Of a stretch of DNA of 64,000 nt, positions 11,892 to 24,329 are shown piece by piece. Source of the DNA: Phytophthora hibernalis (lineage: Eukaryota; Oomycota; Peronosporomycetes; Peronosporales; Peronosporaceae); the NCBI GenBank assembly GCA_012656075.1, contig JAAKBF010000121.1, positions 150,526 through 214,525 of the forward strand, given 5' to 3'. The position numbers were made by a program, and so were the translations under genes. The notes under the pieces are model-generated. The model was given only the letters and a program-made list of their open reading frames with translations. It was not told where the DNA came from and did no database searches. Positions within the stretch are counted from its first letter, which is position 1. The number at the start of each line of letters is the position of its first letter.

Positions 11892-13753
11892 TTGGAAGGC
11901 GACACTAACCAGGACCTGGCATCACTCATGCCCAAGCTCCTTCCCTGGAGAGAGCGGGCTATCGCTGCTGAGGTAGAAGAAGCGGACGTGCACCTCGCGG
12001 CTCTGAAGACGTACGACATCACGAAGAGCAACACAATGGTGTTCACCTGTGCTGCAGCGTGGAGCCACACAAAATGCGGTACAGACGGCTGGAATACAGT
12101 TCGGACGCGTGCATGGAGAGCAGCGACCTGAAATGCGCTTTGCGTGGGAAAGTGCTCATCTGCCTCCTGACAGATAACTTCTATCTACGAGCTCGGCGAG
12201 CACACGATGGCAGCATGCGCGCCAAACCGCATCAAGTTGACCGATGCGCAAAAGTCATTCTATCGCGAGATGGCGGAGCACCATCTCCGACCAATGCGCA
12301 TTCGTCACGCGCTGTCACGCAAATTTGCGACCCCCTTGACACCATCCCAAGTTTAAAAGCTGTTCAGAACTTCGTGCACCACAATGCTCGCACGTACCTT
12401 GAGAACCATGATCGTGTGGACGCCCTAAGGAAGTGGATCCATGCGAGGAATTTTACCGGGGCTGAGGAAATGGCGCAGCCATTTACTTTTGGATGGGAGC
12501 TAGATCGCGACGGCCGCCCGCTTGTAGGCAACGGCTCAGACGATCGCCCATTTATTATTGGCTTTACTACGAAATCGCTCATGTTGAGATGGCTGCTGCC
12601 CCTGATAATTTCATCCTACCCATCGACGCGACATACAAAATGAATTATCGTGAATATCCAGTTGTCGTAATTGGAGTATCGGATCGCTCCCGCGGGTTGC
12701 ACGTGGTGGCTCTCTTCGTTGTGTGTCAAGATGACGCAACTCGTATTCCAAGCGGTGCTGCTCGCTCTACGGTGGATGTTTGCCTGGATCACGCAAAATG
12801 AACTGCTCGTCCGCTTCACTATGGCAGATGGCGACAAGGCCCAGTACAATGCTCTTCATTCGGTATTCGGCGGGCTTCCTGGATTCCTGTCCCTTATGTG
12901 GTTTTTCCACGTCATGGAGAAGGTTCAAAAGAGGATTAAGAACTTTCCCTCGCTCGTAGCGGCTGCGGTAGTGCGAGATGTGTACGACCTACACTTCGCG
13001 AGGAGTGAGTTCGAGTTCGGGCGACTGCGGGATTCTATTCTGGCGACGTGGACAGCAGATTCGATGCTGTTCGCATTATCTCAGTACATGAGCGGCCAGT
13101 GGCAACGGAAGATTTAGCAGGTGGCAGGCGTTCCTAACTCCAAGCGGCTTCGCCACGACGAATAATCCAGCAGAGACGTTTAACGCCCTGCTAAAGCGTG
13201 ACGCCGCCGCTTGAAAATGGGAACTCTTCTCAAAGAGCTGAGCGATTGCTGCGCGGACCAGTCCCAAAATCCGCGTGTTTTCCGGTTCACCTCTGAGCCA
13301 GCATCTACCCTCATTCGTCGGGTGACTGAGCTGGCTAGACAGAAGCTTCTGACTGTTGGCGTTCAACCCACTCCTGATTTTGCGTGTGCTGTAGAGCCTT
13401 CTATCGTACCCGTGGTGTGTTTGTTGGCGAAGCGCATTATCGTGGCACCTAACAAGCGTGCCGCAGTTGGTATAGCTGTGTCGGCGCAAATGGTGGCTAA
13501 TTATGCTCGTATGGAAGTTCAAGACCAGCCCTGGTGCGGCTGGCAAGTGAATGTGAACAGTAAGTGGTGTGCATGCAACTACTACTACGTGTTCGGGACC
13601 TGTGTTCACCTACTCTTTGCCCTCCGCGTCGCCGACCACGTGGATAGAAGCGGAAGAAGCGTGCTTGTCAGAAGAAAGAAAAAGAATCCAACGGAAGATA
13701 CCGAGAGCGGCGGACGTCCACCGCTCATTGGACCAGCGTTGAGTTTGGATTGA
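11892..13753 (+). pseudogene. Mutator-like (MULE) transposase with C-terminal SWIM zinc finger, frameshifted
   Basis: MULE transposases move Mutator-type elements. From the left there is a FAR1-like N-terminal part (about 12060-12320), a helical segment with FVHHNARTYLENHD, then the DDE core: D in LPIDATYKMNYREYPVV (about 12620), D in MADGDKAQYNA (about 12823), and FHVMEKVQKRI. The C-terminal half carries a SWIM finger, CAC-x7-CVHLLFALRV (13569-13625), and a basic tail KRRKKKNP-like stretch. At least four frame changes separate the pieces (near 12220, 12580, 12760, 13200). The combination of MULE core and SWIM finger is diagnostic. Whether the breaks are decay or sequence error cannot be told here. 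No inverted repeats were identified. Confidence 0.75.
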
Positions 13754-14194
13754 TCCAGCACACGCGCTACGTCCCCGATTCTGTTTAGACGGTGTGTTCA
13801 TGTATGAGGCACACGTACGAACACATTTGATACGAGGGTTTGGAGATATCGACGTTCCGTGACCCAGCACCTACCGTTTTTCACATAGCATCACGAGGTG
13901 TGGATAATAAGAACGGAACATGTATAAGAATGTGCATACACGCGCGTAAATTTGATTCGAGGTGTTTCCTCACCTGTAATGTGTAGGACGGCGCTAATAC
14001 ACGTACTTACACTTTGTGTTGGGATTGTGGGCCCCACCGCCATTGCTCTGGAAGATCGTTAAGACAATTTCATTTGCAGTATCCTGCGCCTTTCGGACCG
14101 ACGAATACGAAATTTGAACATGTATTACCCTCTTGTCAACTACAGCCTCCTGATCGTACATGCGAGGAAAAACGTAGGAAGCTACTACTTCTTG
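13754..14194. other. Spacer between the MULE and the SET-domain gene
   Basis: About 440 bp with several ACACGTA-type words and no supportable gene. It probably holds the right flank of the MULE. Confidence 0.35.
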
Positions 14195-15985
14195 CTATCC
14201 TTCGCAGCGGTTCATCCAGCAGACGTCGCATGCGCACTTGAACCACCTCTCGGAACCATAGTGCACTGTAATCTCTGCGCCTGCATTGACGCTTTTCACC
14301 ATCTTGACCACAACCTTGATGCTAGTGCGATTCTGCAGCTCGACAAAAGCAGCGTTCGCATCACAGGTGTGGCTAATGAAACGCGTGATACATTCGCTTT
14401 TAAGGCTTCCACGTACACATATTTCTTACACGAGGAAAGTGCATTGTACAGCATAGTGTAACCGCTGTCCTGCTTCATCGCCTGGTTCGTCTGCCCTTCA
14501 AACATGGCGTCGTACTCAGCCAGCACGCCGGTGTACTCACCAACTACGTCGCCTACGTCCAGGTGCGATGTAGTGTACACCCTAGACCCACTCGTCCAGT
14601 GTCGAACAACTTGAGTGTAGTCCGTGTACGGGGAGCGTTGCTATACTCGGCGTTCAGGTTGCAACAGTCCGGAGTACAGTACACGGATGCCATGTTGTGG
14701 CAGGTATCCATGAAGCAATCGCCAAAGCACTTGCAGCGATCATATTCTCCAATGTCTGGGAACGTAATTCCTTTCGTGTCGCACTCGTCCACGTACTCGA
14801 TCCCCGCAGGCCACTTCCCTTCTCCTAGGACGCGTCCATCATCTTCTACAGGATCGATATAGATAGGTCGCCTAGCATGTAAGTCCACCAATCGACTACG
14901 GATCCCCGGCAGCGCTAACAATTTCTTCACCTTCTGCGCCTTCAAAGATGATGCGTGGTAAATGTTGGCTCCACTACGGGTCACTGTGCACTTCTTTTGA
15001 TAGCGTCGCTTCCGCGAACGCCTCACGATCCAATCACGAGGTCGCGTTTTGCCCTGGTGTCGTATCTTCGATCGCTGCCAGCGCGTAGGAATGCTTTTGA
15101 CGTACTCGCCTGCGTCAATCAGATCCTTGTCCGTTGGATCACCATCTGCATGCGCGTCTTCTTTCTCCTCGCTTAACTCCTCTCGGTCACCGACAATAGA
15201 AGGGATTCGACGCTAACATCTTTCGCGGTGGCCGCAATCGTTGTGCTGGACGACCCCGCGTACGAGACGTCGACCACCTCCGTCTCCAATCCAAATTACA
15301 CGTCCGAAACTTTCTGTCAACACTTTCCTCGCTTCTGAACGCTTCAAGATGCGGAGGAGATGCTTGATCCGCACGCGCATCGATTGTAGTCGCAGAACTG
15401 TGTGAACTGGAGGTCTGCGAAGACAGGACTGCTGCAAATTCCGAGTCCAAACTACGCGCAGTCCCTGGGGATCCAATACACGCATCTTCCTCGCTCACGG
15501 CATCTCGTCCACGCAACCTCGAGTCGATTGCTTGCTTCATGATGGCTGGCAGCGCCTTGCCCAAAGCGCTGCGTAGATTAGGCCGTCCCACCTTCCAGCG
15601 ACCAGATTAAACGACCTGACGGTCCGCCACAGCGAATACCCCGCCTTGAATCGGTTGTGGAACCGGTCAGCAACCCTCCTGATCGTGTTTGTCCGCGGAA
15701 GTAGCTCGCACGTGCCTACAGCGAGTAGAAATTGATCACCAGGTGTGATCTCCAGAACTGCAGCGACTCGGTGGCCTCGTGGATCGCCGCAGACGAAGGC
15801 CATCGAATAGTACTCGATCGTGTCACCCGCGTATAGACTTTCCAGCGGGAGTTCATCTGCCCTAAGGCATGGCATGGACGTCGTGCGACTTCTGGGTGTC
15901 GCGCGCCGGTGCTGCTGCAAGCTTCAGTGGATCCTTGATAGAAACGGTTAGCTGGTGGCGAAATCACTGGGTACTGCTTCCACAT
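14195..15985 (-). pseudogene. SET-domain lysine methyltransferase-like protein, frameshifted
   Basis: SET enzymes transfer methyl groups from S-adenosylmethionine to lysines, usually on histones. On the reverse strand the N-terminal part contains YYSMAFVCGDPRGHRVAAVL (about 15780), followed by Ser-rich and basic linkers. A cysteine-rich pre-SET (CKCFGDCFMDTCHNM, then CTPDCCNL, about 14650-14750) precedes the SET core: GRVGLGVYTTSHLDVGDVVG, a tyrosine-rich middle, the cofactor motif RFISHTCDANAAF (about 14345), and EITVHYGSERWFKCACDVC with post-SET cysteines ending at 14195. At least five single-base frame changes are needed to read through. The SET call is strong; activity and substrate are unknown. 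A second SET end lies at 17628, so this is probably a dispersed family associated with mobile elements. Confidence 0.75.
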
Positions 15986-16431
15986 TCAAAGCGCCTTCGA
16001 GGGACTGTCAGCCCGCAGATCCCTTGGCGCGCGAAAGTTTGACAATAAAGATGGGCTCGCTCCGCTTGCCTGCTCAGCAGAAAGGCAGCACTCGCCTGGA
16101 CTGTCGATGTGTTTGTGTGTGCATATTGTTGTGTTTGTCAGATCGGTACATGTGAACATAGGTTTTCTCATTTTCCACATGCTTGATATCAAGTATGTTA
16201 AAGAAAGCCTAGACTTGAATTTTGTATTGGCGATAAAAAGAACAACATCCGTATCTCGGTGCAAAGTCGTATCAACTGCACCGATTATGATGCATATCAA
16301 GCATCATCAGGGATACCTGTGGGCATCACGCTTGATGTAGAGGATGTGGTTTTGGCCCTTTTACTGGGAGCGACTTTTCTTCGTTGCTAGACGCGTGCAA
16401 AACGACTTCGAATGCGAATTTGAGTATTGAA

Positions 16432-17342
16432 CTAGAAAAGAAAACAAGTGAAACGCAAGCAATACTTGACGATTACTCGCAGCCACCCCTGCTTCTGTTC
16501 ATACTGAGTATCACCGCCATTTGTCTCCTCTCCACTTACAAAGGCATCATCCTCTCCGTAAGTGCTAGCTATCTCTTCCTTCTTCTGAGCAGCGACGGCC
16601 TCCGTATCGTCAGCAGCGGCGTCCTCATTATCTGCAGCAACGCTGTCCTCCTTCTCATCAGAAGCAACGATTTCTTCATAACCATCAGTATCGACAAGCT
16701 CTTCCTCCTCCTGAATAGCTGCGACGTCCGCGTTTCCAGCTTCAACAGCAAGGGGATCATCCTGTTCGTCAGAGTACTTGTCTGCATTTTCGTCCGCTTC
16801 ACCAGAACCTGTATGATTCTTCACAGGCGGTCTCACCTGGACGCTGCGGTCGCAACGATGTGTCAGACGCTCGGTCCCATTGTGCCCAAGCTGATGCCAA
16901 ATTGTGTAGCAGGTGAAATTGTTGTTGGGGTAGTGTCCTTGACACCATGAGCACACAAGTACATACTAGCATGATATCAATTATAAGTATTATTTCGGCG
17001 TTAACAGGTTGGATGTCAAGCAATATGCACTTGCCGCTCAGAGCCTTTGCAGCACTTTGGACAGTAAAACAGTGTCTCCTGGAGATTGTACCTAACCGCG
17101 TAAGGATAGTGTATACCTTGAACTGCCGCTGGTGTCGTTTGAGAATTCCATCTACCTCAACTCAGTAGTCGTCCATCTCGAGCTTGTGGTTTCCTTGGGT
17201 AGTAGATTTTGTCGGTGTGGGTTTCATCTGATTTAGCATGTACATCAACTTCCGCCAGTCCCTCAACATTCAGCGCTGCAGCGGGGTCCTTCTCAAGCAT
17301 TCTTGGCATCTTCGCCAGGCGTAGAGTCCCGATTAGTCTCAT
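16432..17342 (-). pseudogene. PiggyBac-like C-terminal remnant with cysteine-rich domain and acidic tail
   Basis: Reading leftward, a short segment ending KIYYPRKPQARDG is followed by LKRHQRQFKVYTIL, a cysteine pair in FYCPKCCKGSERQVH, and CQGHYPNNNFTCYTIWHQLGH. Cys-x2-Cys pairs followed by TCxxIWH near the end of a protein are what I associate with the zinc-binding tail of piggyBac-type transposases in oomycetes. A strongly acidic stretch of about 90 residues (16480-16810) follows. Stops and frame changes interrupt it, and no catalytic core was found. It could instead be an unrelated zinc-finger protein. Confidence 0.4.
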
Positions 17343-17627
17343 TTCTTCTGGTAGCTTGCAACCGCGCTATCGCGAGCGGTCATCGTCAGCTGGGATAGTC
17401 TGCTGGGGGTCGATCGGCTTGACCTCCTTCTCCTCTTCCTTCTACACGCCGATATCATAATCGTGGTTCCTTGTACTTGCTGACATACGTGCCATGCTCG
17501 CGTATAAGCCGCTGTCGATCTTCGCTCCGTGTGTGCATATTTTAAAGTCAGCTGTGGTTCCTGGGAAGTTCCTAAATTTTGCAGCCTACTCTTCTTCGCT
17601 GTGGCCTAACTCTTCGATGCGGTGTTT

Positions 17628-17720
17628 TCAGCACCGATCGCACGCGCACGTAAACCACCGCTCGTTACCGTATTGCACGGTTATCTGGGCACCAACAGAT
17701 ACCTTCTTGATCATTTTGAC
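17628..17720 (-). pseudogene. Second SET-domain C-terminal fragment
   Basis: On the reverse strand KMIKKVSVGAQITVQYG is followed by ERWFTCACDRC and a stop at 17628. This closely parallels the end of the SET gene at 14195 (same YG and CAC-x2-C post-SET pattern, same orientation). Upstream sequence to about 17950 is open in places but does not clearly match the SET core, so only the end is called. Confidence 0.6.
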
Positions 17721-18377
17721 GAGATGACTGATGAAGCTCTGTACGATGAGGTCAGACTACGTGTGTCAAGTCCAAAAGCAGTGGTGTACTTCGGTGACTG
17801 CGTTTGGAGTGACGGGCGCTGGGTCTCGAGGGTCGGAGTAGGGACAGAGGAGGATCTTTATCGCGTTGGCATGACTTTCTACAAGCTCCTGGATGATTAC
17901 ATGCGAGTCCAATAGAATGCACACCGAACTGCGATGATCGGCGACTGAGGAACACCTCCGCTTCGCTGCGTGTCACGCGGCGGTATGTCTGCTCGACTTG
18001 GCAAAATTTGGAATGGACTCTGGCGACTGTCAGCCACCAACACATGGGAACGGTGTGTACTGGACATGGCAGAGGGTGGATACATCGACCTTTCTTTTAA
18101 CGGTTATTACCCCAAGCCCTGTGCATCGCGGACTATTTCGACTCAAATGTCCAGTCTTTGGCCATTCCCACATGATTGATACCAAGCATGTGAGAATTGT
18201 CACATGCTGCCTTATCAAGCCTTAGTACCGGGGGGTTAAGGTTAGGAAAAATCAGTGGAGCTATTAGTAGAAACCAGTCGAAACGAGGCAAATCGGTCTA
18301 TTTGTTTGTTTGTGCGGAATATGATATCATAATATGATATTATCAGACACAACGCCCCCATTCTAGTACCTGGCGTC

Positions 18378-18533
18378 ACGTTGGGGTAATAATTCGCACG
18401 TGGTACAGCATTGACCAAATTCTAGATTTGATGAAATCTCAGCTCTCACAGTGATGTTGCTAACGTTGGGGTAATAATTCGCACGTGGTACAGCATTGAC
18501 CAAATTCTAGATTTGATGAAATCTCAGCTCTCA
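18378..18533. repeat. Two exact 71-bp direct repeats, period 85 bp
   Basis: The unit runs from ACGTTGGGGTAATAATTCGC to ATCTCAGCTCTCA at 18378-18448 and again at 18463-18533 without a mismatch seen. The 14-bp spacer is CAGTGATGTTGCTA. An AT-rich imperfect palindrome built on ATATGATAT lies just upstream (about 18322-18346). Confidence 0.9.
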
Positions 18534-18539
18534 TTCAGA

Positions 18540-19553
18540 AACCCGCACCCTGGACCTCATATGCCAGTCCCTCACCTGTTCGTGATCGTTCCAAGGTGCC
18601 GACGCCCGCTGACCACGGGGTGCACGTACGACAGGTGACCGTACGTCCAGTGCTGAACTAGCGGAGTACTGGGCTATCGAGGTTTTGCCCATCGCGGACA
18701 CGTACGCTGAGTGTTGGACCGCCGCGTACTGCCGCACCGCCCAGTATACGTACGCTAAGTGCACGGACGGCGTCGAGTGCACGTACATGGTGAGTGCAAG
18801 GACGCCGCCGAGTGCTGGGTAACCAAGATCCGGGTCGTGCCGTCCAGTATCCGTATCCAGACTCTACGGACGCCGCCGACGGATGGGCCACCTAGCGCCC
18901 AGTACACGTATTCGGAGGGGCGTCGACAAGACACAACTAAAGAGACGTCAATACACCTGCAAATTGTGCTCAATACTACGATGCACGCTGCACAAACAGA
19001 GCTGGGAGACTACATACCAGTGTTGAACGTGTCCGTAGACGCACGATCGTGGGGTAATTTCGTAGCAGCCCACTCCACACTTTTGGGATGGTGCGTGACT
19101 TTAGGTGTTATCCATGTAAAGCAAGTACATGTACATATATTATCGTAGTGATGAGGCCGATGTATGAAAAGAAATTGAGAGTGACTGCTGCACCCAGCTT
19201 GTCGCCCTCACTTTGCTACCCGATTTTTACCCTAATCCACCCGTTGGATTTTCGATATCCGCCCGATGTATACCGTATACTTTCCCTCGCCACCATTAAG
19301 AAAACGGGGGAAGTAGAAAGCAGAGTGACATGGCGCGCGATCTGCGCACAAATTCGGCGCAGGACTTGCGTGTTAAGGCGGACGTACGACAGCCTCCGCC
19401 ACTCCCAGCAAGTAGCGACGAGGGAGCGACACTTTGGACGTTGGTTCAGGTGTTAATAGCGACGAGGTCTAGGCGGATTCGGAGATATCTAGCATAGCGA
19501 GCAGCCGCGGAGCCAAGTAAAGCCGATCTGAGGGATCATCTCCCCCGGAGCGC
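18540..19553. repeat. GC-rich degenerate repeat tract and spacer
   Basis: From about 18590 to 18930 short words such as CCAGTA, CGTACG, GAGTGC and GACGCCGCC recur at irregular 30-45 bp intervals on both strands, suggesting an old minisatellite. From 18930 to 19553 I see no gene that I can support. Confidence 0.4.
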
Positions 19554-20366
19554 TGTGGGTGATTCAAGCGACGACGGCGAGTTGTTTTTGGTAGCCCCTC
19601 CTACCAGATCTCAACTCGAATCTTGGGGAGAGCTGGAAGACTACTTGCGAGTATGAAGAGAGACGTACCAGGTGCGGGATGTATACATTGCGACGGAGAC
19701 CAATAGTGGAAAGCTACTAGCTCACCGTTGTGTATTATTTGTTATGTCTGCGCAGTGCTTCCGCGTCCGAACCAACAACAAGGTGATCGATAGGAACAGG
19801 AAGTTCCAACCGTCCGGGTCCAAAGCACCATTGGTTCCAGAGGAGTGTATTCATTACGGGAGGATTTTCATTTGCACGCACGGGGGAAGTACAAGTCGCG
19901 AGGCAAGGACAAGTAAAAAGACAGCGTTCAAGGGCCCTGACGTGTGAGGCACAGGTATGATTGGTTTCATTTGGTTTCAATTGGTCACAGTTAAGCACAG
20001 TTGGGTTCCGATTGGTCTATTTGGCTTCATTTGGTCTAGTTGGATTGTGTTGGGCTAACTGGACATGATTGCTACCGTAGATCAATGCCTGCGTGCAAGT
20101 GATGGATTCAGCCGTCCCGAAGTTCGCTTTGAGGATTACATTTGCGTGTTTGGAGCACAATCATCCCGTGACGAAGCAAAACTTTCGCAAAAAGCATTCC
20201 GCATTCAAAATTTTGAGGCGGGACTCGGCGTCAGACCGACAGCTACAATTGTGGCATCTATGTCTTACTCGCTTTCGATATTTTTGCGGTGCGAAACGGC
20301 TAGGACACTTGGACAAGAAAACCTTGCAATGCGTGCGATATCGCTACCTTCGTATGTGCATTTAGG
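19554..20366 (+). pseudogene. MULE N-terminal (FAR1-like DNA-binding) remnant
   Basis: The exon starts with an acidic GDSSDDGELFLVAPPTRSQL and LESWGELEDYL, continues through YGRIFICTHGG, and is followed by a GT-AG intron at 19955-20080 that holds many ATTGGT-like words and a GCTAACT branch-like site. The next exon reads INACVQVMDSAVPKFALRIT and CLEHNHPVTKQNF, ending at 20366. The CTHGG...C...LEHNH spacing is the FAR1 zinc-finger pattern of MULE transposases. A stop near 19655 and a missing catalytic domain make it a fragment. It is a different copy from the MULE at 11892-13753. Confidence 0.6.
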
Positions 20367-20475
20367 TTTGGCCAGACAGAGTTCCACGTCTAACTTTCAC
20401 ATGTCAATACAGTTCGTTCTACTTACGTACTTGTCTGTACAAACTGACGTCGTGCTCGATTGCGATGTACTCTAG

Positions 20476-21965
20476 TAGATGTAGTGAACCTAATGATATG
20501 CTGTACCCATGTAGTGGCTCCGACTGCGCCTTGAGAGCCAGAAGTCCCAACCCCTTCAAAGGATCCAGCTGTACGTATACACGCTAGAGACAAGACTTCG
20601 GATCAAGAACTAGCTTCCATCCCCGAGCGGTCCAACGGGGTTCCTCGCACGGGGGTAGCTAGGAAGGTAGGGAGCCTGCCTGCAACCGAAGCCTTACTGG
20701 CGGTTCCTAGCAGGTCTCTCGTGTGAGTGACGCAAGGGCTCTTATTGATCAGTCGACCTCGCCCCAGCCACCGTTTACGGCGCGAGAGGTCTCGAGTTGG
20801 CTATTGATTTCCCTAGGAAGAACTCCCCTCTGTTGGGCCAAGACGAACAAGAAGCACCGCGTGCGCGAAGGGCGGCGCAAGCGCGGTGTGATCACAAAAC
20901 CGCAGCAAGGGCGTGACGCTTTGAGTCCAACGCGGCCAAGGTTGAGACGGCCCTTGTATAGTTCCCTCCCCTGAAGCACGACGTCATCGCGACTCGTAGC
21001 CCAGCCGTAGAGGACCGTACCTACTAAGAGAACAATCTGTGGTGGCCGCGACGCGCGCTGATAGTCAGTGCGGTGGCGAGTTCGGTGTTTGAGCTGCCTC
21101 GAGCTCCTGACACTCCGGACTTGATCTTCGGTCCCGCGATACCCGCTCCGTTGTGTCCTGTCGGCGGTTAGGAATCCGTCGGCAGGCTGCGGCACGATAG
21201 GCGGTGGGGTTTCACAGCGGGAGGATGGAGGAGATAACACCAGAGTTTTTACCAGTAGATGTAATCCAGTCCGGAGTTCACTGGGCCACAATTTGAGACA
21301 TGGAATGAAATCCAATGTCATTTCACTAAAAAAGCATTATTAATCTGCAGCCTTTACCGTCGACATAAAAACGGAACCTCGCTCTAGCTTTTGCTGTGAA
21401 AGTACCGACCTCATCCGCTTATAGTGGACAGGGTATATGCTAGTACAGTGTACCACCCTTCAAAACTGATATGCCGATTTCGGTATTGTAACCGGTATTA
21501 ATACTGATATCTAGTCAAGAAGTCACAGGTGTCGTCATCTGAATCGACCTCGCCAATGCTTGCATCACAAAAGTCTGATGAGGACCTCAATTAAATCAGC
21601 AGTTGCTACGTCGTCATCACTAATGAGAGTACCGAAAGCCTTTCGATAGCAGCTTGCAATCGTCGTGTCTGTAAGGCCATCGCACGCCGAACGAATCCAC
21701 TTCTTACCCTCATTGACAGTCGGTGGCGTTTTTGAACGCGTTCTGCCACCTCCACGACGCCTTAAACTCATGAACGTCGTACTACATAGAACTCAGCAGC
21801 GACATCCGTAGCGTCAAGTGCCATCATCTTTCATGAAATAGGCACACCCTCTTTACCGAGATCGTTGACGCACTTCACAAGGTCAACTTTCGCTTCTCTA
21901 GGCAGCTTTGTACATATTCGCTTTGGACGAGCCCTTTTCTTACCGCTACCTTTCTTCACGGAGCA
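20476..21965. other. Spacer without supported genes
   Basis: Open stretches on the reverse strand (20749-21321, 21565-21771) have no recognisable motif. The base composition changes from GC-rich before about 21330 to AT-rich after, which suggests a junction between elements. Confidence 0.35.
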
Positions 21966-22113
21966 CTAATCTTATATCAAACGCAATTGTGTTTAGACGC
22001 ATGAACCTCACCCGTCAATTGACTTGGTAGTACACACGCTTATCGGTAGCGCTTGCAAATAATAGGATTACAAAGCGAAAAACAAAAACACATCGTAAGG
22101 CCACTAGGGAGAA
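21966..22113. repeat. Direct repeat copy A (about 145 bp)
   Basis: The segment from CTTATATCAAACGCAATTG through GGCCACTAGGGAG is about 90 percent identical to 24330-24472. It contains GTCAATTGACTTGGTAGTAC, unchanged in both copies. Confidence 0.85.
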
Positions 22114-23774
22114 AATTACCCCAACGATATGGGTCTGCGCACTATATGCAAAATAGGTGTGCTACTGCTGACGATATTGAAGCTATTGCGACTAGAGGCA
22201 TACACAGCTGTAATAAACCACATTGTCTAAATAACAAATGGCATCTAGGCGCATAAGGCAGACACTATTATCAGGGAGAAATGCGAAAAGGCAACTCAAA
22301 TCGATGCTTAAAACACACACACAAAAATAAAATAAAGTACTGTGTAACAAATATATCGAACACTGATATTTAGTAAGTTCAACAAGTGTTTAGAAGAAGT
22401 TTATGAAACTGGGAGGCACAAGTTCCTTCCTCGTGATTGAAAATACCAAGAATCCACATTTCACTCAAAAAAGATAAACAAAACCAAAGTGACATTGATA
22501 CAAATACTCCAAAGAGAAAGACATACGCTAAAACAGGATTTCATCCTAAAAGGTTTCGTGACACAAAGTAAATACAGCATACTAGCGACATATACACACA
22601 ATACAAACAAGTGAACAGGTTTTGCCTTCAGTAAAAGGTTTTCCTGAGTAACATAAAACTGCACTGCACATAATATCAAAAAAGCGAACAGCACCATCAC
22701 GTGATAAAATACTGATAATCATTCGGATACGGTGCTATTACTATCAGTAAAATTGATGTAAAATCCAAAAGCATTCCAATGCCTCAACATCGCCAAACTA
22801 CATAACATTCTCGAGGCAACTTCCTCGTTGTGGGAGGCTGTGAAAGTATGCACCTCTGACGTGCCTACGTTATGTCATAGTACTCCAGTAGTACGAGGGA
22901 TTTGTATCCCGTGTAATGTAGACCAGTTAAGTTATCCCAGATAAGAGATTAGAATATCCGCCGACGACTTCCAGTCCACACTTCGTCTTTCGACGCCTGC
23001 TACTCAAGCTTCCTAGCCGCCTTCAGGCCGCCTTCCTCCTCAAGACCCATCTCTTACTTACGCTTCGTGCTATCCTCCGCTGCCCTAACCTCTGCGCAAT
23101 TCCTAATCCCAACAGGTTATTAACCACAACTGGTCCCGACTTCAACAGCAACGCTGACAAGAGGACTAGCGCGAAGCTGCCACGTGTCAATGGCCATGTT
23201 GCCCTATATGGCCATGATACCCCCTTCCGCCAGACAAAAAGCTATAGTGCCGTCCTCATCCGGCAACGACGAGATAAGAGAACATGATACCCGTCTGCAC
23301 CAGCCACAGAGCTGTAAAGCCTGCTAATACCGGCAATGCCGTGCTGTGACGCACTGTCCACTGCGCCATCCACATATCTGAAGCGCTGAGAGACCAGAAC
23401 CTCTGCCAAGCCAAATGTGCTGTGAGCCAATGCCGTCTACCATGTAAATGTACAAGCTGTCAAGACCGTCAGTCACATGACAGGCATGCATACACAAGTA
23501 CTATATGTACAAGCAAGTATTTCTGCTATGACGCTAGCCAATGATCCGCTGCACCTGCTATTGCAATAGTTATATTCGTAAGTCGATTAGCCAGCTTGCA
23601 CTACAATGGACTCTACGAGCCAAATGTGACTGCTGTTGCAATCTCAACGCCAGCAACTTCCACGAGAAGCAAACTAAAAAGACAAAGCTCCCAAAAAGTT
23701 AAAAACACCGCTCGAATGCGAACATTCCAAATGCCACAGGTTTTTCTCACTGAGTTTTTACCTGTAGAATGCAT
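22114..23774. other. AT-rich region between repeat families
   Basis: No gene is supported. The interval 22260-22760 is strongly AT-rich with CACACA and AAATA runs. A less AT-rich block at 22970-23430 shows short open stretches on the reverse strand without recognised motifs. Confidence 0.35.
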
Positions 23775-24290
23775 GACAAGCCACAAAGAGCCTCTGTCGA
23801 CCATGAGGTATTAATAGTACGACACGCACACAAAGCCTCTGTCGAGACCGTACGTCTCCACTAACATGTACAACAAACACACAAAGCCTCTGTTACATTT
23901 TTTAAAAGCCACAAAGAGTCGCTGCCACCCATGTACATCAACAAACATCTACGACAAGCACACACAGCCTCTGCCATTGAACAGAGAACACTACGATGTA
24001 TAAAATCTGTACGGAATCATACTACCTCTTGCAATAACGACAAGCACACAGAGCCTCTGTCAAAATGTAACTATAAACGAGAACGACAAGCACACAAAGC
24101 CTCTGTCAGTAAATATTTAAACGGCACGAAAACATACACATAATACTAAGTCACAGCGGTAATGCCAAACCTAGGCAACCTGCAGCAGCACAGCTAGCTA
24201 CGCAGGGGGCTGCTGAAAATACCATCTCCGACGTGCCTAATGCTGAGCTATACTACAAGCAAGACAAGCTACACAAAGCCTCTCCTCTGT
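23775..24290. repeat. Array of eight short imperfect repeats (GACAAGCACACAAAGCCTCT type)
   Basis: Copies begin near 23775, 23821, 23871, 23904, 23952, 24048, 24084 and 24261. The core CACAAAGCCTCTGTC is best kept at 23827 and 24092. Spacing is irregular, 33-177 bp, with unrelated sequence between. It lies between the two copies of the 145-bp direct repeat, so it may be the interior of one repeated element. Confidence 0.8.
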
Positions 24291-24329
24291 CTTAGTGATT
24301 TCTCTACACAAGAATAAAACAAAATGAAA

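Noticed and set aside
16384..16950. Hydrophobic 188-codon forward frame resembling a membrane protein
   Set aside because: It is the complement of an acidic low-complexity stretch on the reverse strand; antisense of Glu/Asp codons reads as Leu/Ile/Ser/Val.
20749..21321. 190-codon open frame on the reverse strand
   Set aside because: No motif, composition like random GC-rich sequence, and no splice or neighbour support.
23775..24290. CRISPR-like array
   Set aside because: Repeats are imperfect, spacing is irregular, no cas genes are present and the context is eukaryotic.
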